In this document: positions 35,790 to 47,446 of the stretch, in pieces
Layout of the letters: each line of letters starts with the position of its first letter
Numbering within the stretch: the stretch's first letter is position 1
NCBI GenBank assembly: GCA_007570785.1
Contig: ML660211.1
Span: 6,252,491 to 6,316,490, forward strand
Source of the DNA: Antilocapra americana
Lineage: Eukaryota > Chordata > Mammalia > Artiodactyla > Antilocapridae
Length of the DNA: 64,000 bases
Reading direction: 5' to 3'
Made by a program: the position numbers and the translations under genes
The notes under the pieces: generated by a model
Told to the model about the DNA's origin: nothing
Databases searched by the model: none
The model's input: the letters and a program-made list of their open reading frames with translations, nothing else

Positions 35790-35902
35790 TTCTCTCAGTC
35801 TTGTCCGACTCTGAGCAACCCTTTGTACTGCAGCCCACCAGGCTCCTCTGTCCATGGGGTTTTCCAGGCAAGAGTACTGGAGTAGGGTGCCATGGCCTTC
35901 TC
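35790..35902 (-). mobile_element. Bov-tA SINE, 3' half
   Basis: Reverse-oriented 3' half: 'ctctcagtcttgtccgactc' to 'gtagggtgccatggccttct'. Head missing. Confidence 0.88.
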
Positions 35903-35948
35903 AGTTTCCTATATGAGATAGTAATAAATTCAACTATCTGGTACAGAT

Positions 35949-36785
35949 CTTGTTGTTGTTCAGTTGCTAAATTGTGTCTGACTCTTTGTGACCCCCATGG
36001 ACTGCAGCCTGCAAGCCTCTGTCCTTCACTATCTCCCAGAGTTTGCTCAAATTCATGTCCATTGAGTCAGTGATGCCATCAAACCATCTCATCTTCTGTC
36101 ACCCCATCCTTTTGCCCTCGATCTTTCCCAGCATCAGGGTCTTTTCCAATGAGTCAGCTCTTTGCATTGGGTGCCCAAAGTATTGAAGCTTTGGTGTCAT
36201 CATCAGTTCTTCCAACGAATATTCGGGACTGATTTCCTTTAGGATTGACTGGTTTGATCTCCTTGCAGTCCAAAGAATTCTCAAGAGTCTTCTCCAACAC
36301 CACAGTTCAAAACATCAATTCTTTGGTACTCAGCCTTTGTTTTGGTCCAATTCTCACAAATACATGTGACTACTGGCAAAACCATAGCTTTGACTGTGTG
36401 CATCTTTGTTGGCAAAGTGATGTCTCTGCTCTTCAATATGCTATCTAGGTTTCCATAGCTTTCCTTCCAAAAAGCTAGTGTCTTTCAATTTCATGGCTGC
36501 AGTCACCATCTGCAGTCATTTTGGATCCCACAAATATAAAATCTGTTAATGCTTCCACTTTTTCCCCTTTTATTTGCTGTAAAGTGATGGGACTGATCTC
36601 AGTATTTTGTATGCTGAGTTTCAAACCAGCTTTTTCACTCTCCTCTTTTACCTTCATCAAGAGACTCTTTAGTTCCTCTTCACTTCCTGCCATTAGAGTG
36701 GTATAATCTGCATATCTTAGGTTGTTGATATTTCTCCCAGCAACCTTCATTCCAATTTGTGATTCATCCAGCCCAGCATCTCTTG
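35949..36785 (-). mobile_element. BovB LINE, 5'-truncated
   Basis: Minus-strand BovB from tail ('ttgttgttgttcagttgcta') to the RT region. Minus-strand 36475-36813 reads 'NNLRYADYTTLMAGSEEELK', where the second Asp of the RT YADD motif is replaced by Tyr. An intact 'RRSNQSILKEISPEYSLEEL' is readable at 36099-36284. Non-functional fragment. Confidence 0.93.
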
Positions 36786-37128
36786 TAGTCAAAAACAAAA
36801 AATACCTTAACAAAATTCTGAATTCTGAAGCAAGATTATCTTTTTTTTTTTTTTTTTGCTTTTAGACAATCTTTAAATATAAGATTTAACTTTGTTCCAG
36901 ATATGAGTTTAAATTCAATTTCTACTGATCTTTTTTTTGGACTAGTAGTTCTAAGGGGTGTGCCATGATGTGGTTTTTCTTTATTTTAAGAAAAATCTCA
37001 AGATGTATTTAGCTTATTTGGCTTATTTTTTTTAAGAGAAAAATCAAAAGAAATATAATCTCTGTAAGTAGATGAGTAGATTGGAAACTTAAATACGGAG
37101 AAAATATATAAAGCTGGAGAGCTATTTG
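36786..37128. other. Interval with a poly-T run
   Basis: A run of about 17 T at 36840-36857. Nothing else recognised. Confidence 0.5.
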
Positions 37129-37195
37129 CAGTAGCCCTTCCACATCATTATGTTCCATATTTGCAGATTCAATCAACAATGGATTAAAAAAAAGA
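37129..37195 (-). mobile_element. Tigger2-like terminal fragment
   Basis: 'cagtagcccttccacatc' followed by 'tttgcagattcaatcaacaa' resembles the terminal segment of Tigger2-type DNA transposons. Short and diverged. Confidence 0.4.
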
Positions 37196-38812
37196 GTTTT
37201 AAATGAAAACTTCCTGTGGGTTTGCTCAATAGGTTTTGGGGAAAAAAAGGGTATAGCAATAACTTCAGTGAGTACATTATAAAGAGTAAAAGAAGATGCT
37301 CTTGTTCATGTACATTACTTTTTTCTGACTTAAAGGACAGAAATACTAAGTATGAAAGAAGCAGGATGTGTTTCCCTGGCTTTAATGTCAATTTCACTTA
37401 GCTTAATATGTGAGAAAAATTGAGGCTGGAACCTTAGGGGGAAGAAGAAGCAGCATTGAGGTTTTCAAAAGCATAGGAAGTGAAGATCAAAAAGTATTTT
37501 ACTGGAGGCTCATATTTAATAAAATGTGAAAGAAAAATGCATTAGAAAGGAATTGTAATAAAAAGGAAGATATTCTTGCAAGCTTATCCTCAATAATATC
37601 TACCTTTTAAATGTTCAGATTAATTCAATTCAACCTGAAAAAAGTCTTTGTGGGTATCCCAGGTGCCATTTTAAAGCATTGCAGAGATTTGAAAAAAAAA
37701 AAAAAAGAGAGAAAGAAAAGAAATTAAGGCACCTTACAGACTCTGTCTCTGAAAGCTCTTCTATGTTACCAGTTGAGGCTTTATTAAGTACCCCTGGGCC
37801 ATTCCATCCCCTAGGTTCCAGAAGACTGTCTTGACTCAAGGCTGACTTAAGTTAGAAGGAATTAAGAAGACCCAGGTTCCTACTCCAGGTGAAATACTAA
37901 GGCATCCTTGCATATGTTCAAGATGTCTCTGTACCCTGATTTTGGTAATTGGTCTTGGGCTTTGTTTTGTTATTAGTCATTTAATTGTGTGAGAGAAACC
38001 TCATTTAAATTATTACTATTAAAATTTGCCCAGAAACGCTTTCAAACCTGAACTGTACTCTTTACTATCTCTTAGAAAATGCTGAACTCAGAACTAACAA
38101 CACATGACTTAGGTCCTCCCATCTAGTAGACAAATGCCTGTGATGTTAAAGTCTGAATATATCTATGTGGATGTCTTAGCACTATCTATTGTGTTTTACC
38201 AAATAACATCCTACATGTCTGCACTGACACCTAGGGTTCTCTTCTAGAACCTTCCTGACACTATCGATATAGAGTAAAACATCTCTCATCCCAAGCCTTG
38301 AAAGCATGATTTACTATTAGGCAAGAGGATATCTGTGCCTGCTTCAATTTTCTATTTCCCATGTCTGCTCCTTTCTTGTTCTGATTTGTGATTAAGGCCA
38401 AACTCCCAAGGGCACTTCTTAGAGTTACTGACCCAAGGGAACTAATTATGTTTCAAGTACATATGTTAAAGAGGTGAAAATACTATGATGATGCCAAGAA
38501 TGTGAATGATGAATGACATTTTTAAAGTAATATATCAAGTGTTATAAGAGAGATAAGATTTCTTTATGGGCATTCAAAGGTAGAAGAAGCTATATCTAAT
38601 TAAAGGAAGGTAGGATGTCAAAAGTCCTGAGCTAGAAATTTTATAACCAGGTCATGTAAAACTCTATGAAGTTGATTCTGTGTTTTATTTGGTTATATTA
38701 CAGTCTGTGAAGCCAGAGTAGGTGATTCTAAATCCTCTCTCCTATATGATCTTTAACAAGTAACTTGATACCACTTTGTTTTTATTATCTACAAATAGAT
38801 AAAGTTGTCTTA
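37196..38812. other. 1.6-kb stretch, nothing recognised
   Basis: Contains an A-run at about 37691-37706 and short frames only (37216-37401, 37630-37839). I see no domain or repeat I can name. Confidence 0.45.
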
Positions 38813-41137
38813 GACTACAGAATGAAGCAGGGCAAAGGCTAATAGACTTCTGCCAAGAGAATACACTGGACATAGCAAACATCCTCTTCCAACAACACAA
38901 GAGAAGACTCTACATATGGACATCACCAGGTAGTCAACACTGAAATCAGATTGATTATACTCTTAGCAGCCAAAGATGGAGAAGCTCTATACAGTCAGCA
39001 AAACAAGACCGGGAGCTGACTCTGGCTCAGATCATGAACTTGTTATTGCCAAACTCAGACTTAATTGAAGAAAGTGGGGAAAACCACTAGACCATTCAGG
39101 TATGACCTAAATCAAATCCCTTATGATTATACAGTGGGAGGGAGAAATAGATTTAAGAGACTACATCATCTAGAGTGCCTGATGAACTATGGGCAGAGGC
39201 TTGTGACATTATAGAGGAGACAGGAATCAAGACCATTCCCTAGATAAAAAATGCAAAAAGACAAAATGGCTGTCTGAAGAGGCCTTACAAATAGCTGTGA
39301 AAAGATGGGAAGTGAAAATCAAAGGAGAAAAGGAAAGTTATACTCATTTGAATGCAGATTTCCAAAGAAAGCAAGGAGAGATCGGTGCAAAGAAATAGAG
39401 GAAAACAACAGAATGAGAAAGACTAGAGATCTCTTCAAGAAAATTAGAGATACCAAGGGAATATTTCATGAAAAGATGGTCTCAATAAAGGACAGAAATG
39501 GTAGGGACCTAAGAGAAGCAGAAAATATTAAGAAGAGGTGGCAAGAATAAACAGAAGAATTGTACAAAAAAGATTTTCATGACCCAGATAAACACAATAG
39601 TGTGATCATTCACCTAGAGTCAGACATCCTGGAATGTAAGGTCAGGTGGGACTTAGGAAGCATCAATATGAACAAAGATAGTGGAGGTGATGGAATTCCA
39701 GTTGAGATATCTCAAATCCTGAAAAATGATGTGAAAGTGCTGCACTCAATATGCCAGCAAATATGGAAAACTCAACAGCAGCCACAGGACTGGAAAAGGT
39801 CAGTTTTCATTTCAATCTCAAAGAAAGGCAATGCAAAAGAATGCTCAGACTACCGCAAAACTGCACTCATCTCACATGCTAGTAAAGTAATGCTCAAAAT
39901 TCTCCAAGCCAGGCTTCAGAAATATGTGAACCATGAACTTCCAGATGTTCAAGCTAGTTTTAGAAAAGGCAGAGGAACCAGAGATCAAATTGCCAACATC
40001 TGCTGGATGATTGAAAAAGCAAGAGAGTTTCAGAAAAACTTCTACGTCTGCTTTATTGACTATGCCAAAGCCTTTGACTCTGTGTGGATCACAATAAACT
40101 GTGGACAATTCTGAAAGAGATGGGAATACCAGACCACCTGACCTGCCTCTTGAGAAACCTGTATGCAGATCAGGAAGCAACAGTTAGAACTAGAAATGGA
40201 ACAACAGACTGGTTCCAAATCAGGAAAGGAGTATGTCAAGACTGTATATTGTTACCCTGCTTATTTAACTTATATGCAGAGTACATCATGAGAAATGCTG
40301 GGCTGGAGGAAGCACAAGCTGGAATCAAGATTGCTGAGAGAAATATTAATAACCTTAGACATGCAGATGACACTACCCTATGCAGAAAGTGAAGAAGAAC
40401 TAAAGGGCCTCTTGATGAAAGTGAAAGAGGAGAGTGAAAAAGTTGGCTTAAAGCTCAACATTCAGAAAACTAAGATCATAGCATCCGGTCCCTTCACCTC
40501 ATGGGAAACAAACGGGGAAACAGTGGAAACAGTGGCTGACTTTATTTTCTGGGCTTCAAGATCACTGCAGATGGTGATTTTAGCCATGAAATTAAAAGAC
40601 ACATACTCCTTGGAAGAAAAGTTATGGCCAACCTGGAAAGCATATTAAAAAGCAGAGACATCAGTTTGTCAACAAAGGTCCATCTAGTCAAGGCTATGGT
40701 TTTTTCAGTAGTCATGTATGGATGTGAGAGTTGGACTATAAAGAAAGCTGAGTGCTGAAGGATTGATGTTTTTGAACTGTGGTGTTGGAGAAGACTCTTG
40801 AGAGTCCCTTGGACTGCAAGGAGATCCAACCAGTCCATCCTAAAGGAGATCAGTCCTGGGTGTTCATTGGAAGGACTGATGTTGAAGCTGGAACTCCAAT
40901 ACTTTGGCCACCTGATGTGAAGAGCTGACTCATTGGAAAAGACCCTGATGCTGGGAAAGATTGAAGGCAGGAGGAGAAGGGGACGACAGAGGATGAGATG
41001 ATTGGATGGCATCACTGACTCAAGGGACATGGGTTTGGGTGTACTCTGGGAGTTGGTGATGGACAGGGAGGCCTGGCATGCTGTGGTTCATGGGGTTGCA
41101 AAGAGTCGAACATGACCTAGCAACTGAACTGAACTGA
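38813..41137 (+). mobile_element. BovB LINE, about 2.3 kb, the longest in the window
   Basis: Plus-strand BovB starting near the end of the endonuclease domain ('gaatgaagcagggcaaaggc', 'agagaagactctacatatgg') and continuing through linker, reverse transcriptase and 3' region to the tail 'caactgaactgaactgat'. It overlaps the 15.3-kb copy over its whole length and extends about 250 bases further 5'. Confidence 0.95.
39305..40900 (+). pseudogene. BovB reverse transcriptase ORF, lightly broken
   Basis: RT domain of the BovB replication protein. Frames: 39305-39550, 39560-40114, 40084-40392 and 40295-40648, the first, second and fourth sharing one frame. Readable motifs are 'GGDGIPVEISQILKN', 'RKGRGTRDQIANICWMIEKA', 'CFIDYAKAFDSV' (motif A) and 'NNLRHADDTTL' (active-site motif, Tyr changed to His but both Asp kept). 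Lesions: a nonsense codon TAA at 39548-39550 where related copies have Tyr; an extra base near 40080 (motif A exit); two bases lost near 40378-40384. This is less damaged than the 15.3-kb copy but still inactive, and the 5' endonuclease is missing. Confidence 0.88.
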
Positions 41138-42956
41138 TTGATGAATCAAATTAGTTATTATTTTCATAAAAATTAAATACTACCTAATTATTAGTAATTA
41201 TAACTGTTTTCATCATATTATCACCATCATTTTATTAAACAAAACAGTAAAGTAAGACTCCTAGAGACAAGAGCGTTTTTGTTTGTTAAAAAAACAAGAG
41301 TTAAGTTGTGTTTGGAAAGTGACACAGAAGATTAAATAAATGGCAGGATAGTGTATTAAAATAATTTTTAGTGGAACTGATAAAGTTGATTATAAACTAC
41401 TTGAGTTGCATTAATAAATAAGTTGTTTTTTAAGTCTATTTGTAAGGAATGAAGAGACACATATATGTTTGAGGAGAATGCACACAGTTCAAATGTCCAG
41501 CACATTTTGCTGTAATTATGTTTGAAATTTCTTTAGAGGAACCATACTTTAAATACTGAGTTTTGTGGATGGAGTCAAATGTTCTCAAGACATTAAGCTT
41601 TTATTGTAAATTAAATTATGATAAACATAATTAATAAACTTATCCAAGGGTTTTCCTATGAATGAACAAAGAGGTAAGAATCAAACAATTTTTAACAATT
41701 AAAAATGTAGAGAACTTTGAGTATTATGAGGAGTAAAAAGGAATTCATAGAAAAAATATCATTTATATTCTTGATCAATGATCACAGATAATAATTGTCA
41801 TTTACAAAGTTTGCATCAACTTAAGCCATTATGGAGATTCAATAGCTGTCAGCTTTCTTTTGATGTTTCAGATAATTATAGGTAAGTGACATTTTAGACT
41901 TACTTAGTGACATAGTACAGTAAAAGTGTTAAGTATCCAATTCTGCCACAAAAAGTCATAGAGGCTGATTCTTATCTCTTGTAAAGATTTTTGTCTCTTT
42001 TCTTTTTTTTTCCAAATTTTACTTGAAGGTCTGACCGCAGAAGTCAGATGTGGTGACAAATCGTCCAGAGGCTTCAAGGAAAATCAAACCTAATAGACAG
42101 TCTGAAGATTATACCCTCCACTCTCCCAGGTGCAGAGGATGAAAATTTTCTTTAGTAAATAGTAAAACATGTATACCACTATTAAATCCAATGACAAATC
42201 AGTTTTATCGTGGCTTATGATAAGTAAAAATCCTTCTAGTCAAGATTTAGATAAGAGTATTGCCTTATAAAACTCCAGAACAAGGGCTCTGAATATGTTT
42301 TGATAGTTTATAGCTAATTTGCTGCACAAAAATATGCACACATATCACTGTAAATATTGGGGGATTTTAACGTCATTTCCAGATATTGTAACATTGACTC
42401 ATATAGACAAAGATAGTTAAGGAAGAAACTAGAAATAGAATGAGAAGGAGAATATTATAATTATTTAGATTAGAGATAGTAAGAGCTCCAAATTTGGGAG
42501 TGTTGGGCAAAGTACAGGTACAGAACTCACTTATAGGTGAAGGCTTACCTGGTGAGGGAAGTCTTCATCTCAGAGGATCCTGCTTTGTGGAGTGGGGTGA
42601 CTAGAAATAGAAGACAAAGCAAATTAATCAGCAAAGGCAATTTGGAAAATTACTGAGCTCAGCACGAGTCTGGAAAATGAGTCTAGCCCATGAAATTCAG
42701 TGGTGTCACTTGCGTATAACATAACACACAACACAAAAATAATTTTATCAAAGTGTATCACCTCATTTTCTCATGCTATGGTGATAGTCCTAAAATATTT
42801 GTTCCATATTACTTGTTGATTTTGATCCAATTTCATTATCTGTTCATTTATTTCTGGCACCTATATGAGCAGTGAAAGGATATGCTCTCTTCTTGGATCC
42901 AGGCATAGATTTCTTTCAAGTGATCCATCCTCTATACTGTAGACTGATCCACATTG
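41138..42956. other. 1.8-kb AT-rich stretch, nothing recognised
   Basis: No gene or named repeat. 42020-42140 is locally less AT-rich but shows no domain. Confidence 0.45.
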
Positions 42957-42966
42957 CCCTTGGTTA

Positions 42967-43440
42967 GTTCAGTTCAGTTCAGTCGCTCAGTCATGTCCGA
43001 TTCTTTGTGACCAGATGAACCACAACACACCAGGCCTCCCTGTCCATCACCAACTCCTGGAGTCCACCCAAACCAATGTCCATTGAGTCAGTGATGCCAT
43101 CTAACCATCTCATCTCCTGTTGTCCCCAGCTCCTGCCCTCAATCTTTCCCAGCATCATGGTCTTTTCCAATGAGTCAGCTCTTCACATCACGTGGCCAAA
43201 TTATTGGGGTTTCAGTTTCAACATCAGTCCTTGCAATGAACACCCAGGACTGATCTCCTTTAGGATGGACTGGTTGGATCTCCTTGCAGTCCAAGTGACT
43301 CTCAAGAGTCTTCTCCAACACCACAGTTCAAAAGCATCAATTCTTTGGCACTCAATTTGTTTATAGTCCACCTCTCACATCCATACATGACTACTGAAAA
43401 AACCATAGCCTTGACTAGACAGACCTTTATTGATGAATTA
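42967..43440 (-). mobile_element. BovB LINE 3' fragment with target duplications
   Basis: Minus-strand BovB tail ('ttcagttcagttcagtcgct') to 'ccttgactagacagaccttt'. Flanked by an exact 10-base duplication 'cccttggtta' (42957-42966 and 43446-43455). Confidence 0.95.
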
Positions 43441-43455
43441 ATTGTCCCTTGGTTA

Positions 43456-43891
43456 AACTCTTAATAATAAAGGCAGAGAAATATTTTGATAATTCAACTC
43501 AACCTCAAAGTGCACCTACTTTAAATTACTCAACCTCAGACATACTATTAAGAGTATATTCTGTAAGAAAGGGTTATTTTTCTAGATAAAACTAGAACCT
43601 TCAAACAAAAAGGCAAACCAAGAAAAGCTAAGTATTTTTTGAATAATTACCATTTTCCAGATATTCAGCTAGATATATTAATATCTCATTTCGTTATCAC
43701 AACAGGAATTAATAGCCATCTAAAGACATGGAAGTAGAGTTAGGAGATAGGATATATATACTCCAATCTTACATTTCTTAAAGTCACACATTTTTTTTTG
43801 AAAGAAATATTTAGTTAATTCTGAGAAAGTAAGTAAACCAGCTGAACAATGTTTATTTTAGAAAACAAAATATTCAGATTAGTAATATTAT
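43456..43891. other. Unassigned interval
   Basis: AT-rich; nothing recognised. Confidence 0.45.
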
Positions 43892-44280
43892 AAGGAAAGC
43901 TGAACACAGAATTGATGCTTTTGAACTGTGGTGTTGGAAAAGACTCTTGAGAATCCCTTGGACTGCAAGAGGTCCAACCAGTCCATTCTAAGGGAAATCA
44001 GTCCTAGGTGTTCATTGGAAGCACTGATGTTGAAGCTGGAACTCCAATAGTTTGGCCATCTCATGCGAGGAGCTGATTCATTTCAAAGGATCCTGATCCT
44101 GGGAAAGACTGAAGGCAGGAGGAGAAGGGGATGACAGAGGATGAGATGACTGGATGGCATCACCGTCTCAATGGACGTGAGTTTGGGTAAGCTCCGGGAG
44201 TTGATGATGGACAGGGAGGCCTGGCATGCTGTGGTTCATGGGGTAGCAAAGAGTTGGACAGGACTGAGTGACGAACTGAA
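43892..44280 (+). mobile_element. BovB LINE, 3'-terminal fragment
   Basis: Plus-strand: 'aggaaagctgaacacagaat', 'gaactgtggtgttggaaaag', 'ggatgagatgactggatggc' to the tail 'gactgagtgacgaactgaa'. A Bov-tA follows within about 10 bases. Confidence 0.92.
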
Positions 44281-44290
44281 TGTTTTACAT

Positions 44291-44499
44291 AGGTTTCCCT
44301 GGTGGCTCAGGGATAAAGAACCCTCCTGTCAATGCCAGAGATAGACCCAGATCAAACCCTGGGTCAGGAAGATCCTCTGCAGAATAAACAGCAACCCACT
44401 CCAGTATTCTTTCCTGGAGAATCCCATGGACAGAAGGAGCCCAGCAGACTAGAGTCCATGGGGTAGTGAAACAGTCAAACATGACTCAGCAAGGAACAA
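44291..44499 (+). mobile_element. Bov-tA SINE
   Basis: Plus-strand: head 'ggtttccctggtggctcagg', middle 'ccagtattctttcctggaga', tail 'gtcaaacatgactcagca'. Confidence 0.92.
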
Positions 44500-45691
44500 C
44501 AAAAACAATTTTATACAAAAGGATTGAGAATCCAGAAGAGTATGCTACCTATTGGCACCAAGTTGACTCAGAAATGAGTAAAAACAGAATTTTTAGATAA
44601 GTGACTTTTTCTAATTTAATAAGAAAACATATATATATATATATATATACATATATATGTGTATATATATATTTTTTCTAGTCTAATCGAATTAATAGAA
44701 GGTCTCACACATGCAAACAGATGAGATAAATATTATATAGTAGATTTTATTATACATGCATGAATCCAATTTATGAAAAATGTCTATTAAAGTTCAAACT
44801 ACACTGCAACATGTCTTTAAAATATTCTTTTGCTGACAGATGCATTTACTTTTATTATAGTTGAAAGCCATTTGGGGAATTTGGAAAACAGTGAATGAAG
44901 TTCAGGGAAAGTAAACTTTTAAGGAATGGCATTTCAAGTTTTCCATTTTTCTTGAAAATTTAAGTTTATTAAATCTGATACACGGGAATGAAAAAACAGT
45001 AAGAGAGACCACAGAGTGGATTATATCTGTAATGTTAACTTTTTCTTTTGGGGATTCAAGCTTTTTTGTGTTAAGCCTGAAAAGTCCCTTTTGAGGACAT
45101 GAAAAAGAGCACAATGACAAACTCCTTTCTTAAAAACTACTTAGAAGATTGCCAGTGGTTATTTTCCTACTTTGGATTGTTTGCTTCATAAAATCTAGTT
45201 CTATAGAGTACTGAAATATTGCAAAATTGACTTTTAAAACATCATTGAGATTAATTGATATAACAAAAAATACACCCATTGTAAATAAACAATTCATCTC
45301 AGTCCACTATTATTCTCATTATCTATTAATGGTTCCCTGTATCTTGCAGTATTTGAATCAAGACCTGTGCCCATAAACACTCCACTCATCTCAGTGAGAT
45401 GGAAACTCCACTCGAGGCCTCAAGGTATCAGAGGGCATTCCTTTTTGTTATCATTAGAAATATTATTATAGTCAAAGAGGCTTCTGCAAATAAATCAAGC
45501 TATACTGTTACTCAGTTAACAACAGACAGGGTTATAAAATCTGAACTGGAAACTCACAGAAGTGGAATTATAGTAGTCTTATAATTACCCCAGGAGTTTT
45601 GCTTCCAAGTGCCCCAAGTTCACCTCCCCAGATAGCAAAATATTATATAAAGTAGTGTAGTGTATACATATAATCTACACACATTGTCCCA
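44500..45691. other. AT-rich interval with a microsatellite
   Basis: 44629-44676 is an AT/GT-interrupted (AT)n microsatellite. The rest shows no gene or named repeat; frames at 44902-45120 and 45399-45584 carry no recognisable motif. Confidence 0.5.
44629..44676. repeat. (AT)n microsatellite
   Basis: Pure AT run followed by 'catatatatgtgtatatata', likely polymorphic. Confidence 0.9.
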
Positions 45692-45927
45692 TATTCTTAA
45701 CTTTAAATAATCTCTAGATTACTGATAATTCCTAAACAATGTAAATAATGCAAATACTATGTAAATAGTTGCAAACACAATGCAAACATATGTAAATAGT
45801 TGCCTGCTCACAGCAAATTTAAATTTTACTTTTTGGAACTCTCTTGAATTGTTAAAAAATATTTCCAATCCTCCATTGGTTGAATTAGCAGAAGCAGAAC
45901 CCACGAATATCAAGAAACATCTGTAAT
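45692..45927 (+). mobile_element. Tigger2-like non-autonomous DNA transposon
   Basis: 'aataatctctagattactga', 'caatgtaaataatgcaaata', 'atgtaaatagttgcaaacac' and the 3' terminal 'cagaacccacgaatatc' match the Tigger2/2a pattern. The left end is truncated. No transposase. Confidence 0.6.
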
Positions 45928-46386
45928 ATGAAATAAAAAATAGAAATGCTTAACCTGTTGCCACCCTTTATATCAATTAATATTTTAAATATAAAAGTTT
46001 TACCTTCTCCTACTTAAAAATGAGTTCCCTGAAGTCAAAGATAATTCCTTAAAGAAAATAATTCCTTCTGTGTCCTTTAGGTAACTTAAACTTTCAAAAG
46101 GTACACAATATCTCTTCTCTTTCTATCACTAAAATTTTATACATAAGCTCTCCATTCATTTTTCATGGATGAAGTTTGGGTTACTTATTTAGTACCTATA
46201 TCTAGAATGTACTCTTTATATTTACAGTTTCTTATTTTTATTTTCCCAAATGGCCCTTAATTCTGACATCTCAGTGATAAATGGAACATGATTTTTCACT
46301 TGGTCCAAAATCTCTCCTGTCTTTTGTGAGTAAAATGTTCAACATTTCTGAACATTTATTGCTTGTTCCCCTAAAATAATAAGGAG
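45928..46386. other. Unassigned interval
   Basis: AT-rich; nothing recognised. Confidence 0.45.
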
Positions 46387-47070
46387 TTACTGTGTTTCCT
46401 TTAAATGCATAGGCTTACTACGAATTACTTTTGGAGTCAGGAGCCAGAAAGAAGGAAAAAGATCTTTTTTACTATAACAGAAGTCTATCACCAAGAAGCC
46501 CACATACATAAAATTTCCAGTGATTTCTTCAAAGCGTATTGTAGCTCTCAAGGCATAAATGTCTGTATGTAGGTCGGATAAAGCTGTACCATCCTTGTAC
46601 AGCATGTTCCGTGACTATGTATTTCATCTGATTTAGACAATGCACAGTGAAATCTACTGTTGCATGTATTTAAACTTGTATCTCCCTTGCTCATTATAGA
46701 GACAGTTCTACTACTGATGTGGAAAGAAATTCCCTTGCAGTACTTCAGATTTCCAGAACAGTTACCAGGGTGAAAATTGGTCAAACTTTGCAATTGATAC
46801 TGTGCTACATTTTGCAAAGTTTGCACTTCTGTTTTTTGCTCTTTAATTCTCAAATTCAGAAGCATTCAAAAGATTTTCTTGCCAATGTGCTGCTTCTCAA
46901 CTCTGTGCTTTCTGTTTCCCACAGCAAAGAAATGTGTCTTAAGCTTTCTGTTCTTGCATTAATATTTTGCATCCTCAGCTTTTGAGTTTCTCTGGTTATA
47001 TTAACCTTTCATGATATCAAAGGTGGTGCAGTTACCACATACCAATGGTGCTTAAAAAAAAAAAAAAAAA
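46387..47070. other. Unassigned block ending in an A-run; possible old processed copy
   Basis: A less AT-rich block of about 660 bases followed by an uninterrupted A-run (about 18 bases, 47053-47070). On the plus strand the A-run would suit a retrocopied transcript, and an 88-codon frame lies at 46719-46985, but no 'aataaa' sits before the A-run. On the minus strand two overlapping frames (46387-46605, 46548-46865) are equally open. I recognise no protein family in any of them, so I do not call a gene. Confidence 0.35.
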
Positions 47071-47132
47071 ACCTCTACAGCATAATTGGACTTTTTCACA
47101 CATAAAATGACAGTCCCTCAGCTCTAAGGTTT

Positions 47133-47262
47133 TGGAGCAGAAAGCCGCAACCCATTCCAGTATTCTTGCCTAGAAAATTCTATAGACAGAGGAATCTGGC
47201 AGGCTACAGTCCATGGGGTCGCACGGAGTAGGACATGACTGAGTGACTGAGTACTCACGCAC
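47133..47262 (+). mobile_element. Bov-tA SINE, 3' half
   Basis: Plus-strand: 'agccgcaacccattccagta' to 'tcgcacggagtaggacatga'. The tRNA-like head is absent. Confidence 0.88.
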
Positions 47263-47281
47263 ATAGCTCTAACATATGGAA

Positions 47282-47331
47282 TAGCGGATGTGTATGTATG
47301 TATGAGTGTATGAGTTTATGCATGCATGTGT
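47282..47331. repeat. TATG/TGCA simple repeat
   Basis: Imperfect 'tgtatgtatgtatgagtgta' and 'gcatgcatgtg' units between two oppositely oriented SINE halves. Confidence 0.75.
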
Positions 47332-47446
47332 TACTCATTCAGCCGTGTCCTACACTTTGTGACCTCACAGACTGTAGCTGCCGGCTCCTCTGTCCCTGGG
47401 ATTTCCCAGGCAAGAATACTGGAGTGGGATGTCATTTCCTTCTCCA
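47332..47446 (-). mobile_element. Bov-tA SINE, 3' half
   Basis: Reverse-oriented: 'actcattcagccgtgtccta' to 'ggatgtcatttccttctcca'. It lies tail-to-tail with the plus-strand half at 47133-47262. Confidence 0.88.

Noticed and set aside
40542..41030. 162-codon minus-strand frame
   Set aside because: Antisense of the BovB 3' region on the plus strand.
46719..46985. 88-codon plus-strand frame before an A-run, possible retrogene
   Set aside because: No family recognised, no polyadenylation signal upstream of the A-run and no confirmed flanking duplication; kept only as a question.
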